Source of the DNA: Apostichopus japonicus
Lineage: Eukaryota; Echinodermata; Holothuroidea; Aspidochirotida; Stichopodidae
NCBI RefSeq assembly: GCF_037975245.1
Contig: NC_092581.1
Coordinates: 8,929,303 to 8,993,302, forward strand
DNA length: 64,000 bases
Direction of reading: 5' to 3'
Made by a program: the position numbers and the translations under genes
In this document: positions 1 through 11,000 of the stretch, piece after piece
How positions within the stretch are numbered: position 1 is the first letter of the stretch
Layout of the letters: each line of letters opens with the position of its first letter
The notes under the pieces: generated by a model
Databases searched by the model: none
The model's input: only the letters and a program-made list of their open reading frames with translations
What the model was told of the DNA's origin: nothing

Positions 1-52
1 CGCTGTTTGGGGCGAGTCTTAAATGCCTTTAAAGGTCTGCTGTATAGACCTC

Positions 53-316
53 AACTATAGCACGCTATCATGGAAAATTTTCTTGAGATTACGTAATCGA
101 CCTGCCTTGGTCGTAAAATGACCTCATTTTACGAATTAGACTTGCCTAGCCTGCCACATATTTTTTCTTGTACGAGGTCATTTGTGTAAACGCTGTATGA
201 TTAACTATGTAATTTATTATCTATGTTGGCTAATTGTGGAGCCTGAGGGCGTTTTACAACCGTGGTTGGTCGATTACATAATCACAAAACTGTCCAAGAT
301 ATAGCATGCTATAATT
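53..316. mobile_element. Foldback/MITE-like element with ~70-bp inverted arms
   Basis: The left arm (about 53-123) and right arm (about 247-316) are imperfect reverse complements. The left arm reads from actatagcacgctat through attacgtaatcgacc. The right arm, read backwards, gives attatagcatgctat through attatgtaatcgacc. The left arm also contains a small perfect palindrome (111-134, arms TCGTAAAATGA). No open reading frame lies inside. It sits in the apparent intron before the SON-like terminal exon. Family and exact ends are uncertain. Confidence 0.5.
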
Positions 317-557
317 TGGAGCCAATAAAGCAGATCTTTAATGAATTAGAATAATGATGTGTTTAAACCAAGTGTGAAAAGTGTCTCATGATCTCATCAA
401 TTCATTAATTACTCACTCATTAATCTGTATTTCAGTGGCACAATTGAGTCAGTCGTCTATTTTGCTCAAATCCAATTTTTGTTTCTTAATAATACTCGGG
501 TAGGTTTGGTAAAAATGCCCACCAAAGCACAAAGCGGTTGCTGTAGAGGAGTCAGTT

Positions 558-765
558 GCATTTGACAGTTTCATTCCACACAGGTTCACTCCTGTTGTGG
601 TGTGTTGTTGCATTTGACAGTTTCATTCCACACAGGTTCACTCCTGTTGTGGTGTGTTGTTGCATTTGACAGTTTCATTCCACACAGGTTCACTCCTGTT
701 GTGGTGTGTTGTTGCATTTGACAGTTTCATTCCACACAGGTTCACTCCTGTTGTAGTGTGTTGTT
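558..765. repeat. 52-bp minisatellite, four copies
   Basis: Four direct copies start at 558, 610, 662 and 714. Each begins gcatttgacagtttcattcc and ends in a ttgtggtgtgttgtt segment. Copies are nearly identical; the fourth has one G-to-A change. The array is intronic relative to the downstream exon at 1315. Confidence 0.9.
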
Positions 766-1314
766 CTTTCTGTGAACTCTATGAAAGCTGTCTTCTTATT
801 CAGAACAGGCATAGTTAGCTGTTTATTAGCCTCAGTAGTTCATGTCAGTTTTAGTTCCAATTCTAATATGGAAAGTAGGCTAGGATGCTGTGAAAGTGTG
901 ATAGTCTATGCTCAGTTTTCATGTTGTTTTGCAAAGTAATTGAGTTTGTGTAGATGTCTGCTGCCACCATTGACATTATTTTAGGGTTTTAAGACAGTCG
1001 CTCAAGATATGCTTCTGGTTTACATTGGAAGCTTCTCAATACCATGATACAACACATAGTTAACATGTCAAAGAATATAGTAAATTATAATTTGATTTGA
1101 ACTTCTGGTGTGACTGGTTGCCATGACAACATAAAGTATACACAAGGAAATATGCCCATTTCATTGCTATAGCAGTGAGGGTTGTATTCATAGACCCTGT
1201 GTGACTACAGACAAATGTATTTCATTAGTTCAACAATACACATAAAATAAAACAATGTCAAAAATAACTGAAATTTAGAAAATGTTGCATATCTTGTATT
1301 CTTTATATCGACAG

Positions 1315-1443
1315 GTTATTCTAAATGGAGAGGAATTTAAAGGATCTGTGTCTTGCAATAATAAAAAGGAAGCAAAAGCTCTGGCTGCAGAGACAGCTCT
1401 TATCAAGATGGGCCTTCTACCAAACCCTTCTCAAGCTACCTGA
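1315..1443 (+). CDS. SON: Terminal exon of a dsRNA-binding protein, probably SON
   Basis: The exon starts after a canonical acceptor (ctttatatcgacag|GTT) and reads 42 codons to a TGA. The residues begin VILNGEEFKG and continue through KKEAKALAAETALIKMG. This is the second half of a double-stranded RNA-binding domain: the beta strand with a G-x-x-F-x-G turn, then the KK-x-A-K-x-x-AA-x-x-AL helix. The first half of the domain must lie in an exon beyond the left edge. Vertebrate SON is an RNA-binding splicing co-factor of nuclear speckles that ends in such a domain and lies convergent to DONSON, which follows here on the opposite strand. The symbol rests mainly on that neighbourhood; another dsRBD protein cannot be excluded. 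The last eleven codons coincide with the first unit of a tandem array that continues into the 3' UTR. Confidence 0.7.
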   Translation, partial: VILNGEEFKGSVSCNNKKEAKALAAETALIKMGLLPNPSQAT

Positions 1444-1850
1444 AAAGAAATTGTTGATTGGCCAGCTGGGCCCTCCACCAAACCCTTCCCCAGCGACTTA
1501 AAAGAAAATTCTTGACTGGTCAGCTGGGACCCTCCATTAGACACTTCCCACGTTACCTTGGCTAGTCAAGCTGGGCCCTCCAGCAAACATTTCCCAACCT
1601 ACCTGAAAGAAAACACTTGACTGGCAAGCTGTGCCCTCCACTAACCCTGTCCTAGCTACCTGAAAGGAAATGCTTGGCTAACCAGCTGGGCCTTCTACCA
1701 AATACTTTGCAAGTTTACCTTGGCTATTCCAGCTGGGCCATCCACCAAACTCTTCGCAAGTTACCTTGGCTTGTCATGCTAGGCCCTGCACCAACACTTC
1801 CCAATTTACCTCGAAGAAATCTCTCTTCTGGTCATGCTGTTCCATCCATC
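1408..1850 (+). repeat. Degenerate ~50-60-bp tandem array spanning stop codon and 3' UTR
   Basis: A motif close to gctgggccctccaccaaacc recurs near 1409, 1467, 1525, 1573, 1630, 1688, 1735, 1780 and 1837. The spacers resemble ttcccaagctacctgaaaga. The first unit is inside the coding exon and supplies the C-terminal residues and the stop codon. The copies are diverged and differ in length. Confidence 0.75.
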
Positions 1851-2361
1851 AAATCAATCTCAAACTGCCTGACAACATTAACTGGACAGCCGAAAGAAGA
1901 GCCTACTATTGGTCACTTCCTTGTAACATGTCAGAAATTTATAAATGAATTCAAAGAAAGTGTCCATGGGAACCTATGATGCCAACCCAGGAACCCGTCT
2001 TATACTTTTTGTTTACCGTCCAAATTGGCACTAACTTACATAAACTGTTGTTCTTTTGAAGAATATAATTTATTATAAAATTAGAAGAATAGAAATATTA
2101 TTGATGATGATAATATTTAGAATATTATTGATAATGACAACTTGTTGTTTCTTGTAAGGAGTCTTTGAAAAGTATGTTTTTAATCAGCATAGGGGTCTCT
2201 ACAGCTAGTATTCAGTAACCTTGGTAATTGTTTCTAAACAGTGCTCTATTTTCTCATCTATACTAAAAATAAGTTAATCCACCGGAGTACAACGACACAT
2301 ACTCCTTGCATTGCAGTGTTGTGATGTTCATTGTTCTGCTATTAGCATATCTGACTGGCTT

Positions 2362-2367
2362 AATAAA
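2362..2367 (+). terminator. Possible polyadenylation signal of the SON-like gene
   Basis: AATAAA on the + strand about 0.9 kb after the stop codon. A second AATAAA at 2957-2962 is followed by a T-rich stretch and is an equally good candidate. Neither can be chosen without transcript data. Confidence 0.3.
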
Positions 2368-2967
2368 AACTGGACTAATTCCACCCTACCTCCTACCCCT
2401 AATTCCATTTTCTGACTACACCCACTGATTGTCTGTCAGGGGTGGTGGTGCCAGGGGGTGGGGGGCACAAGAGGAATATGACTACCAGTTAGAACACCTT
2501 GGGTGCGCCTTTTCATAAAGTAGAAGTACCCACTTGGGTAATAAGGAGTACTACCCATTTACATATTTGCAATTAAAAAAGTGCCCTTTTGTGGTTTTTA
2601 ATTGTTGACTTTTTTGTTGAAAAATGAGTGCTATTGTGAGATCAAACTTTCAAAATGGTTGTACGCTTGCTGGTTGTGTTAGAGGAATTTTATACTACTC
2701 CTTTTTCTTTCACTAAAGTAACTGAATTGCATTCTTCTGTTGAATGCTATGAAATATCTTCACCAAAGTAGTGGAGCAGTCGGTTGGAAGACTGCCTAAT
2801 CTACATAAAATGTTTAGGCCAGATATTTAAATGCAAATTTAGATGTATCTGTGTCAGTCTGTTTGGAAACTGAGCAAGTTTACACTAAGTGTCAATTCTT
2901 GAAATGGACAGATCAAAACTTGCTCTTCTACACAAGGGTGGCCTTAGGTCATATTCAATAAAAAGAA

Positions 2968-4439
2968 ATGAAACATCAGTTTTGATTATCCAGTTTTCTT
3001 TATTTTGCTTTTTGGCTCCCTCTCCCGTCAGGCCGTGAAGCATCATCGGTCAACATCCAAAATACGTTACACCACAACAAGGACCATCAATTAGAAAGTG
3101 GTGTTTCCAATCAGATCAGATACCCCAGCAGTCGGCCAACCTAGGCCTACAGCCCAGTATCTTCCATGAGGAGTGCGTCACCAGGCCCTCATCCCTCAGA
3201 ATAGATGTTCATTGATTTTGAACTTTGATGTTAAACAAAATAATGATCTGATTGATCTCCGTTAGCAAGCTCCAAAACTTAGATCAATTTTTTTACTTCT
3301 GTAAAATCTTGCGACAACCCGCAAAACTTTTTGCAACCCTCAAATGGGTAGCACCCCATACCATGTGGCCTATGAGTGTAACAGGAACCTGATGTGCCCC
3401 CAAGTATGCTCAACAGTCAAATGTTTGTCAATCATGTTCAAACTTGGATAGTTCTTCTGCCACCATTTTCCTTGTCTGAGGCATCTCTGTGTCTATATTT
3501 TTATTATCGGAAAAATGTAGTGAACTTGCATGAAAAGTCTTTATTTTGTTGAAAACTTTGGGCGATTATTAGCACATTAAAGTGGGGACTACACCGGTTG
3601 ACAGTTAAAACAGTAGATGAATTGTCCTTGGGACTACTGACGACGACTTTGGTGTGAAATTTCATCATCTCACCAGCCCTCTAATTTTGATTTTTATGAG
3701 ATTTGAATTTTTCCTTTTTAGCATCTGCATAACATTATGACAAGAATGATTTTTAAAATGTATTTTCTAGTGCTGGGTTGCATTAAAATAGAATGCAATG
3801 TAAACTATTTTACCAGCATAGCCTAGGTTTCCCACCTTTGCTGACCTGAATTTTTGGGCATGTTCAAAATAAAGTTGAACAGAAAAATGACTTACATATT
3901 TTGAATTATTTATGTAAGGCAAAATAAGACTTAAAATGAGATGGACATGTGGATGAATACACTTTCAAAAGGAAAAATTTATTCACATGGTTAGACTAAA
4001 TATAAAATTTCAAATTATATACATATAAGTTTAATATTAAAGGCATAAAATAAATTCATTTGGAATGTTCTCAACAATTCATAAAATTTCTCTGAGAAGA
4101 AATGTAACTCTTAATTGTGGCAGTTTGATATTGATCTGTCAGCAAATATTGTAAATTAGATAAAACTGGGATCAACAACTGTTTTGAATTCTATCCAAAA
4201 ATTTACCAATTATCAATGAATAACTTTTTGGATCAGTAGAATATTTAGCATAATGATATTACTAATGAAGTTCTTTCAAGTCTCTCAAATCATTTTGGTA
4301 ACATTGATAACTGGACAGAATGTAGAATTGGGTTTGGTAAAATCAGACCCCTTTAAGCAGTAACATTCTCTATATTGCTGTTGGAAACACTCTAGACATG
4401 AGGCTTACAGTCCTGAGGCTGACATGAAATGCGCTTGAG
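2968..4439. other. Convergent intergenic region, no gene seen
   Basis: AT-rich sequence between the two convergent genes, with no exon-like reading frame with splice signals on either strand. A minus-strand AATAAA lies at 3978-3983 and could end the DONSON transcript, giving it a 3' UTR of about 1 kb. This is a guess from the motif only. Confidence 0.4.
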
Positions 4440-4870
4440 TATCAAGTCATGCCACGTTTGTCTACATACATGCCACTATCCTTCAGACATGTCTGTTCAC
4501 ATGCCACAATAGTGTACAAACATGCCACCCTAGGGTAGAAACATGTCACTATGACTGCACACATGCCACTATCATTCAGACATGTCTGCAACATGCCACA
4601 CTAGGGTACAAACATGCCACACAAATGCCACTACAAGTGCACACATGCCGTTGTGGCTGCAAAAATTTCATTCAAGTTCAAACATGTTAATATGATTGCA
4701 CAAACAATGCCAAGAAGCCAGACATGCCACTGTGACTGCACACATGCCACCAGCATTTAGAAATGCCATTATGGCTGCAAACATGCCACTAGAGTTCAGA
4801 CACACTTCTATAACTGAACAAATGAAATTGAGAGTCCTGGCATCACACTTTGCAATGCAACACACATGCC
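4440..4870. repeat. Degenerate short-period minisatellite (acatgccac motif)
   Basis: Roughly 20 spaced copies of acatgccac or acatgtcac alternate with variable spacers such as tatgactgcac, agggtacaa and tcattcag, giving a period of about 21-24 bp. The array ends about 190 bp from the DONSON stop codon, so it probably lies in the DONSON 3' UTR. Confidence 0.75.
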
Positions 4871-5058
4871 AACTACAGTAATTATCCAAACCTGGACTTA
4901 ATTCCCCGAAATAGGACCTAAGCCTCTCCACACACAATGGAGATTCTTGACATTGCACAGTATGACCTAAGTATGACCTTGGTCTTGTCAATAACTATGA
5001 TCCCAGATATCATCTCCACTTGTTTTGCACTTCAAAAAATATCACACACAGTAAACAC

Positions 5059-8000
5059 TTACGTCCACTCGTACATTGTATTAACAAATTTCATGTCTTT
5101 ACATGACTTCTGCAAAATGTCCTTTGGGGTGAAAAGTCGTCTGGCAAAATCTCTTGGAAAACTGTCTAACTTCAAATTTGGACTAACATCGTCTGTTGGG
5201 GCAGTGAAGAGCGTGTGTGATGCCGATGTAAAACAAGCTGTTGGTTCGTGGGCCTGGAAAGTCAATGAGAATTGTCCCTGCTGCGTTTCTGATAACAGGT
5301 CCGTCAGAAGGTGTACGTTGTGCGGTAAAATAGGCCCTGAGACTTCAAGAGTGTGAATATCATGAATCTGATGTCCTATGATCTGACGCATACAGCCCGA
5401 TTTGATCTGAAAATAAACATCATCGTACAAAAAAATTAATTAAGGCAGCTTTCAAGAGTTTAAATTTTGAATGACATTGTTTATGCTTTGCAATGCTCAT
5501 ACATGTTAACACTGCTGTGTCTTTCATGCCATCATTAGTACTTGTCAGAAAATAAATACATATTTTTGTTCTTTTGCTAGTCTTATACAAAGTACACTGA
5601 GTAGCAAAACACTTTAAAGGGTGTGAAGACTCGCGCAAAAAGAAACGTCTACGTAATTTGACCTAGTTTCGAATGAGGTGTAACAGAAGTGTTAGACACC
5701 ACCATCGATCCCAGAAAATACACACACAACTTGCTACCGTCGGTAATTAGACACTAGTGTACAGTCAGTACATACAGCTGCTGTCCCACAGCACAGTGTG
5801 TGTACAACGATGGACATCTCAGGTCTAGCTAAAGATAACAAGGTATCACGTTTCATTACTGTCTGCATTTTGTAGCGACAAGCAGAAAACTTCACTTGCA
5901 GGCAATAGAAAGTTAACTTTTTCAGAGCGTGGCACGTGGTTTGGGGCGAGTCTTCAATGCCGTTAATGTCTCATCTGAATTAACTAGAGGATGGCTGCAT
6001 GCTGAACTTTGATGTTGATATGCCATAGTTCAACAAAACAGCAAAATAAGATTTACCTTTGTTATTATAAATTGATCTGTTTTCATGATATTGACAACAA
6101 AGGTGCTCTTCTTATAAACTGAAATAACCTCTCAGGTCAATTTACATGATGATTATCTTCATAACATTCCTTTAACCCTCTTAAACACAATACATCCAAG
6201 CATGGTATCTAACATCTGTTTTACCAAGATAATTTTTGAAATGTGTTGTAAACATTACAACTGAGGCCACATTAAATCTCGCCTTGTACCCATTATACTT
6301 TTGATTTGTTTCCGAAGAGCTACTCTGTTGACTGAGCAGTCCAGCCATTTTCAATGATTAGCTTCTGATTCTTTGAGGATAAATTATCAAATTTTGTCAA
6401 GATATAATAGTGGTTCTAAAATCGAACCCTGCATTGATAGAAATAGCTAAGTAATTTTGGCTTTGGCTATCCAGCCCAAAGTTCAGGGAAAATTCCCATT
6501 TGATGTTGTAATTGATGATTACATGTGTAGAATTAAATAAGTCACATTTCTCTTAAACCTCTTTTCAGTCGTTTTCTCAGTTGTGAAGAATAAAAACTTT
6601 GATATTAATATTTATTTGGATATTAATATTTATTTTGGAAGAGTGAAAGGTTCCATTGCATCTGACTATACAGATGGCTTTGAAACAGTTAACAGGAATT
6701 TCGGGTATGAACTATGAATTCTTCAGTTGGTGGAGCACAGGAATTGTAATTCTTCACTCACTGCTTTCCAAAAACATATCTTGAAACGCATCCTCTACAT
6801 ATTACACCCATCAACCTTTACCTTATTACTTGTAAGCGTAGCCCCATGGAAGGCCATCGGTGCCAGAATGGTGGGTGGAATTCCTGCCTGTAATCCTACT
6901 GTCGAGACAATGTTTTTGTAGTTTAGTATAAAGTTGTATAGCGCTTGAACATTTGCGAAACCCTCCACGAATAAGACAGACTGAGGGCGGTTGTCCTGTT
7001 TCACGGTTGGATCTGTCTGCCTGAGAAAGAAAGACGTTCAGGAAAATACCGACGACTTATTGTACCTTCTCATTCACAAAATAAAGGTTTGGTATGTCAC
7101 AGATAATTTAAAACAAATTCAAGTTATTTGCAGGTAACATGAATAGATCACGTCTAGTTCTTGTAAACTGACCCTCGTTTAAACATAAAAGCTCATACAT
7201 GCAAATCGGCCTCGTAACCTTGTCGAGCACAGAGAACTTTTAATTCAGTAGCAACACATTATTCAAATAGTAAACCATCTGATTCTTAATTATGACATCC
7301 ATTCCAATATTAAGTTAAAAAGGTGTTAACAAATTTGCTTAACAAAAAGGTTGTTTTAATTTCATTCTGGTATGCACTGTGCTCTTGGTTAAATTATTAG
7401 AAATTATTAACAGATTAACATCATGAATCCATCATAGGACCCAGGAGCTGATGTCATCATCAATTTGGGTTTGCACAAACGTATCAGAAGCTTTGCATGT
7501 TACGAACGTGAATATCTTGAAATACTGACAAGACATAGAGAGAAACATACGGAAACTGCTCTCAACATATTTCTATTTTTGTGTTGAAACTGTAACTTAT
7601 CAACAATAAATGCTACCTCAAGATTTCTTTCTCCATTTATTAACAGTTTACACACATGAAAAACAATGTCATGATTAGTACAAAGGTATCTCGGCGAATC
7701 GCAATCTTATTTTGAGCAATAATTGCTAGGTCTGGTGAAATTGCTAAATATCGTCTACAATCAATTGAAAAATGGTACCGTTGGAAAGCAAATTTGGAAA
7801 GTAAACAAAACTTTGGAAAGCAAACAAACAAAAAATTTTCTTAGCTTTATACAGCTGTGGCTTGAAGAGAAAAACATTTAAGTCTGGAATAGTTGCTCTG
7901 AATGATGCCATTGTCTGAAACAGCATGGTATTATCAATGACAAAAGATGCCATTGACTGAAACAGAATGGTATTATCAACGACAATAGATGCCATTGTCT

Positions 8001-11000
8001 GAAACAGCATGGTATTATCAACCACAAAAGATGCCATTGTCTGTAACAGCATGGTATTATCATCAACAAAAGATGCCATTGTCTGACACAGCATGGTATG
8101 AGCAACGACAAAAGATGCCATTGTCTGACACAGCATGGTATTATCAACCACAAAAGATGCCATTGTCTGAAACAGCATGGTATCAACCACAAATTTTCCC
8201 TTGACAGTTTTAGTGAAGGATACATTTGTTCTCGATGGGAGTCTATTTCAAGTACGTTTTCTAATCCGATGGATTCCAGCCAAGAGACATCGTCAGAATC
8301 AACCACTCCCTCCTCCTCGTCCGGTTTCAGATCTTCTTCGCCCGAACTATAAAGATGAGAGTATCATGATGAAACGTTTGTAACGTGCGTAATACTGTCA
8401 AATATAACTTAACGTTTATGTGCTTTAGCTATCAAAGTGAAAGAAAATAGGTGCAAAGAAAACAGCATTGTTTCAAAGCCACCCTGAATGGTAACGAAAA
8501 AACCATCACCATGGAACTGTGGGGACAGTTACAATAGATCATTTCTTATTGCTGATAGGGTTTTAATGATGCAGTTTTTATTGTGGGATAGAACATGATG
8601 ATAACACACATACATGTACGCGTACATACAAGGTACACTACTGAAGAGGAAATGTGAATGTTTTTTATCACAACCTGACCAATGCTGGTCCCAACTATCC
8701 TCTGATCTGCACTCAAATGGATTGTGTGGTCATAACAGAGGTATGCAACCTGATGATACCCGTCTTTTATATTGAGATACTGTTTTACAAGAAGAAGGGT
8801 GTCTTACACACACACACAGACACGCATACGTACATATAGACACCATATGCCCCAACACCAACCTATATATAAATACCTTTGTTCTACAGAGATTAGCATG
8901 GGCACAATAATATGACCTGTCACTAATAAGGTTAACAGAAGGGGATGGGGGAGGTTGTTAAAACTCAAAATTAGTAGTTTGTTTACTTCAACAGTACACT
9001 CAACTATTCAAATAACACATGCATTGTCCATAGGAGTTACTATTTTGGATAATGAACCTCTCTGCCTCCAACCCCGCCCCTCTGCCCTGCCCCCTTTTAG
9101 CTATGAGCATTGTAATAAGTACATCGTTGTTCCTACTTTGTTTCTTTACAGAGAGCTGATGAATCCTGGGTTTGAGGTTTTGTGACCTCCTCAATCACTT
9201 GATGAGGATCTTGATACTTCACAGCGTCATCTTTTAGTAGAGGCATCGTAAATGTGATTCCTATCAATGAAAAGAATCAAAACAAAACATGGTACAACAA
9301 TATCCTAATCTTGCTTAGTTTACTGCTTTAGAACACACCATCCATACCTGACAACTGTGTCTAGGAACCACATTTAGGAAAAAGGTAAGGTACGCAAAAA
9401 CTCTAGACTGAAATCAAGCAATTCAAAGGGTCATTCCAATTTCTTCTCTCAATCCTGCAGTCATGAGGTCAGCTTCTGAGTTTGCTGTAAATAATGTTGG
9501 CTTTATACTTTTGCCTGTCCAAGGGTGGCCAAAGCAAAGAAGCAAAAAACGTTTGCTGGGAGTAGATGGCAACTACTGCAAGCAGTTCACTAATTAGATT
9601 ACTTCAATTTGGACACGAAAAAGGGAAAAAGGCAACAATTCTCACAAGATGAATTTCCATGTCATGGTACAGACCTCTATGGGACAACAGTACAATCCAA
9701 GTTATATCACTTACAGGCTATAAATACAATCAGCCGCAGATATATAGCCTTCTTTCTCCCCTTAGTGGAACAAATTACACTCCAGATGGCCTTAAATTCA
9801 TACCCACTTGGTCAACCTCAGGCAAACCAATAATTGGTACATGACAAAGACTGTTCCCTTCCTCAAGAGAGTTCCTAGTATTAAGAAGCAAAACTACACT
9901 ACAAATCGCTATAATATCTGAGGCATAACACAGCAAATCTCAGAGTATGTTAATGGCAGGAGTTTACTCTGGCTTCAGCACCCTCTCATTAAAAGAAAAA
10001 TCCCCACTGACCCCCTCCCCCCACACCGCCTTTTTTACACACCCATCACCAATGCTTCACATCTCACCTTCAGCCTTAAGAGACTCCCGAAACCCTCTTG
10101 TGGTTGGACCCAACAGAGCGTGGATGGACCCGTGTCCACTTATGTGCTTTGCTCTGAACAGGATGGTCAAGTGGTGTGCACAAATGTAAAAATATGGACA
10201 CATTTCTGATCTCAGCAGTTGATATACCGAACAGAAGCTATCACACCTAGCATAGGGGGAGGAACAGAATGGCAATTTGTAAATGACACATGACATCATT
10301 AAGGGTCAGTCTGTCAATCAATAATGAATACCAGCCATCGATCAGTCTCATATTACAGATCCCATACTGAACACTTGGAAGCTGTACAGCTGCATGCAGG
10401 GCATTGAATTTTTTTTTGTCCTTTCAGACAATATTTTACTTATGAATGCAACTTGTCCAAATAAATGTATCATCTATAAATGAGTATTATAAGAAGTTTC
10501 CATAAAGATGGATACGAACGTAAACATTAAGTTATGAATAAACATGTACTGTAGAGCAGATCAAATTCTTATGAGGGGACGCATCACCTGTAAGATGATA
10601 AATATGTAATGCAAACAGCATACCCGTACTTCATATGACATCGACTCTTGAGAGAGGTCGACCCCAACAAGTTACAATATTGAAAGTTAGGATGCTTTAA
10701 TGATTTATACTGATCTATGGTAGCGGTTTACAAGATTGAGACTAACCACTGAGGAGATCATCTAATCGTCTACTGTACACGTTATAGACCATTCACTGCA
10801 GATAAGCTGTACTATGCATGTAGACATGTGCAAAGTAGTATGATGAATAACACTACAGCTATCATTAACAAGTTTCTATTATACAACACCTAATTATATT
10901 CCGGCCATTTGATTGGTCAATCGCTCGTCGATTGCGTGCAAAATCCGCTCTATTGCACTCTATGAAATAGTTATACTTTTTTGATAGCACTTTTTTCAAT

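Noticed and set aside
558-765. Regularly spaced direct repeats, considered as a CRISPR array
   Set aside because: The copies are contiguous with no unique spacers, and the surroundings are clearly eukaryotic. It is a minisatellite.
7744-8306. Open frames of 140-150 codons across the 42-bp repeats on the minus strand, and shorter ones on the plus strand
   Set aside because: They exist because the repeat unit is a multiple of three. Only the part overlapping DONSON exon 8 (8346-8206) is supported by homology and splice phase.
8206-8352. Serine-rich + strand frame ending in SSSSGFRSSSPEL
   Set aside because: It is the antisense of DONSON exon 8, whose minus-strand frame matches the family and fits the neighbouring exons.
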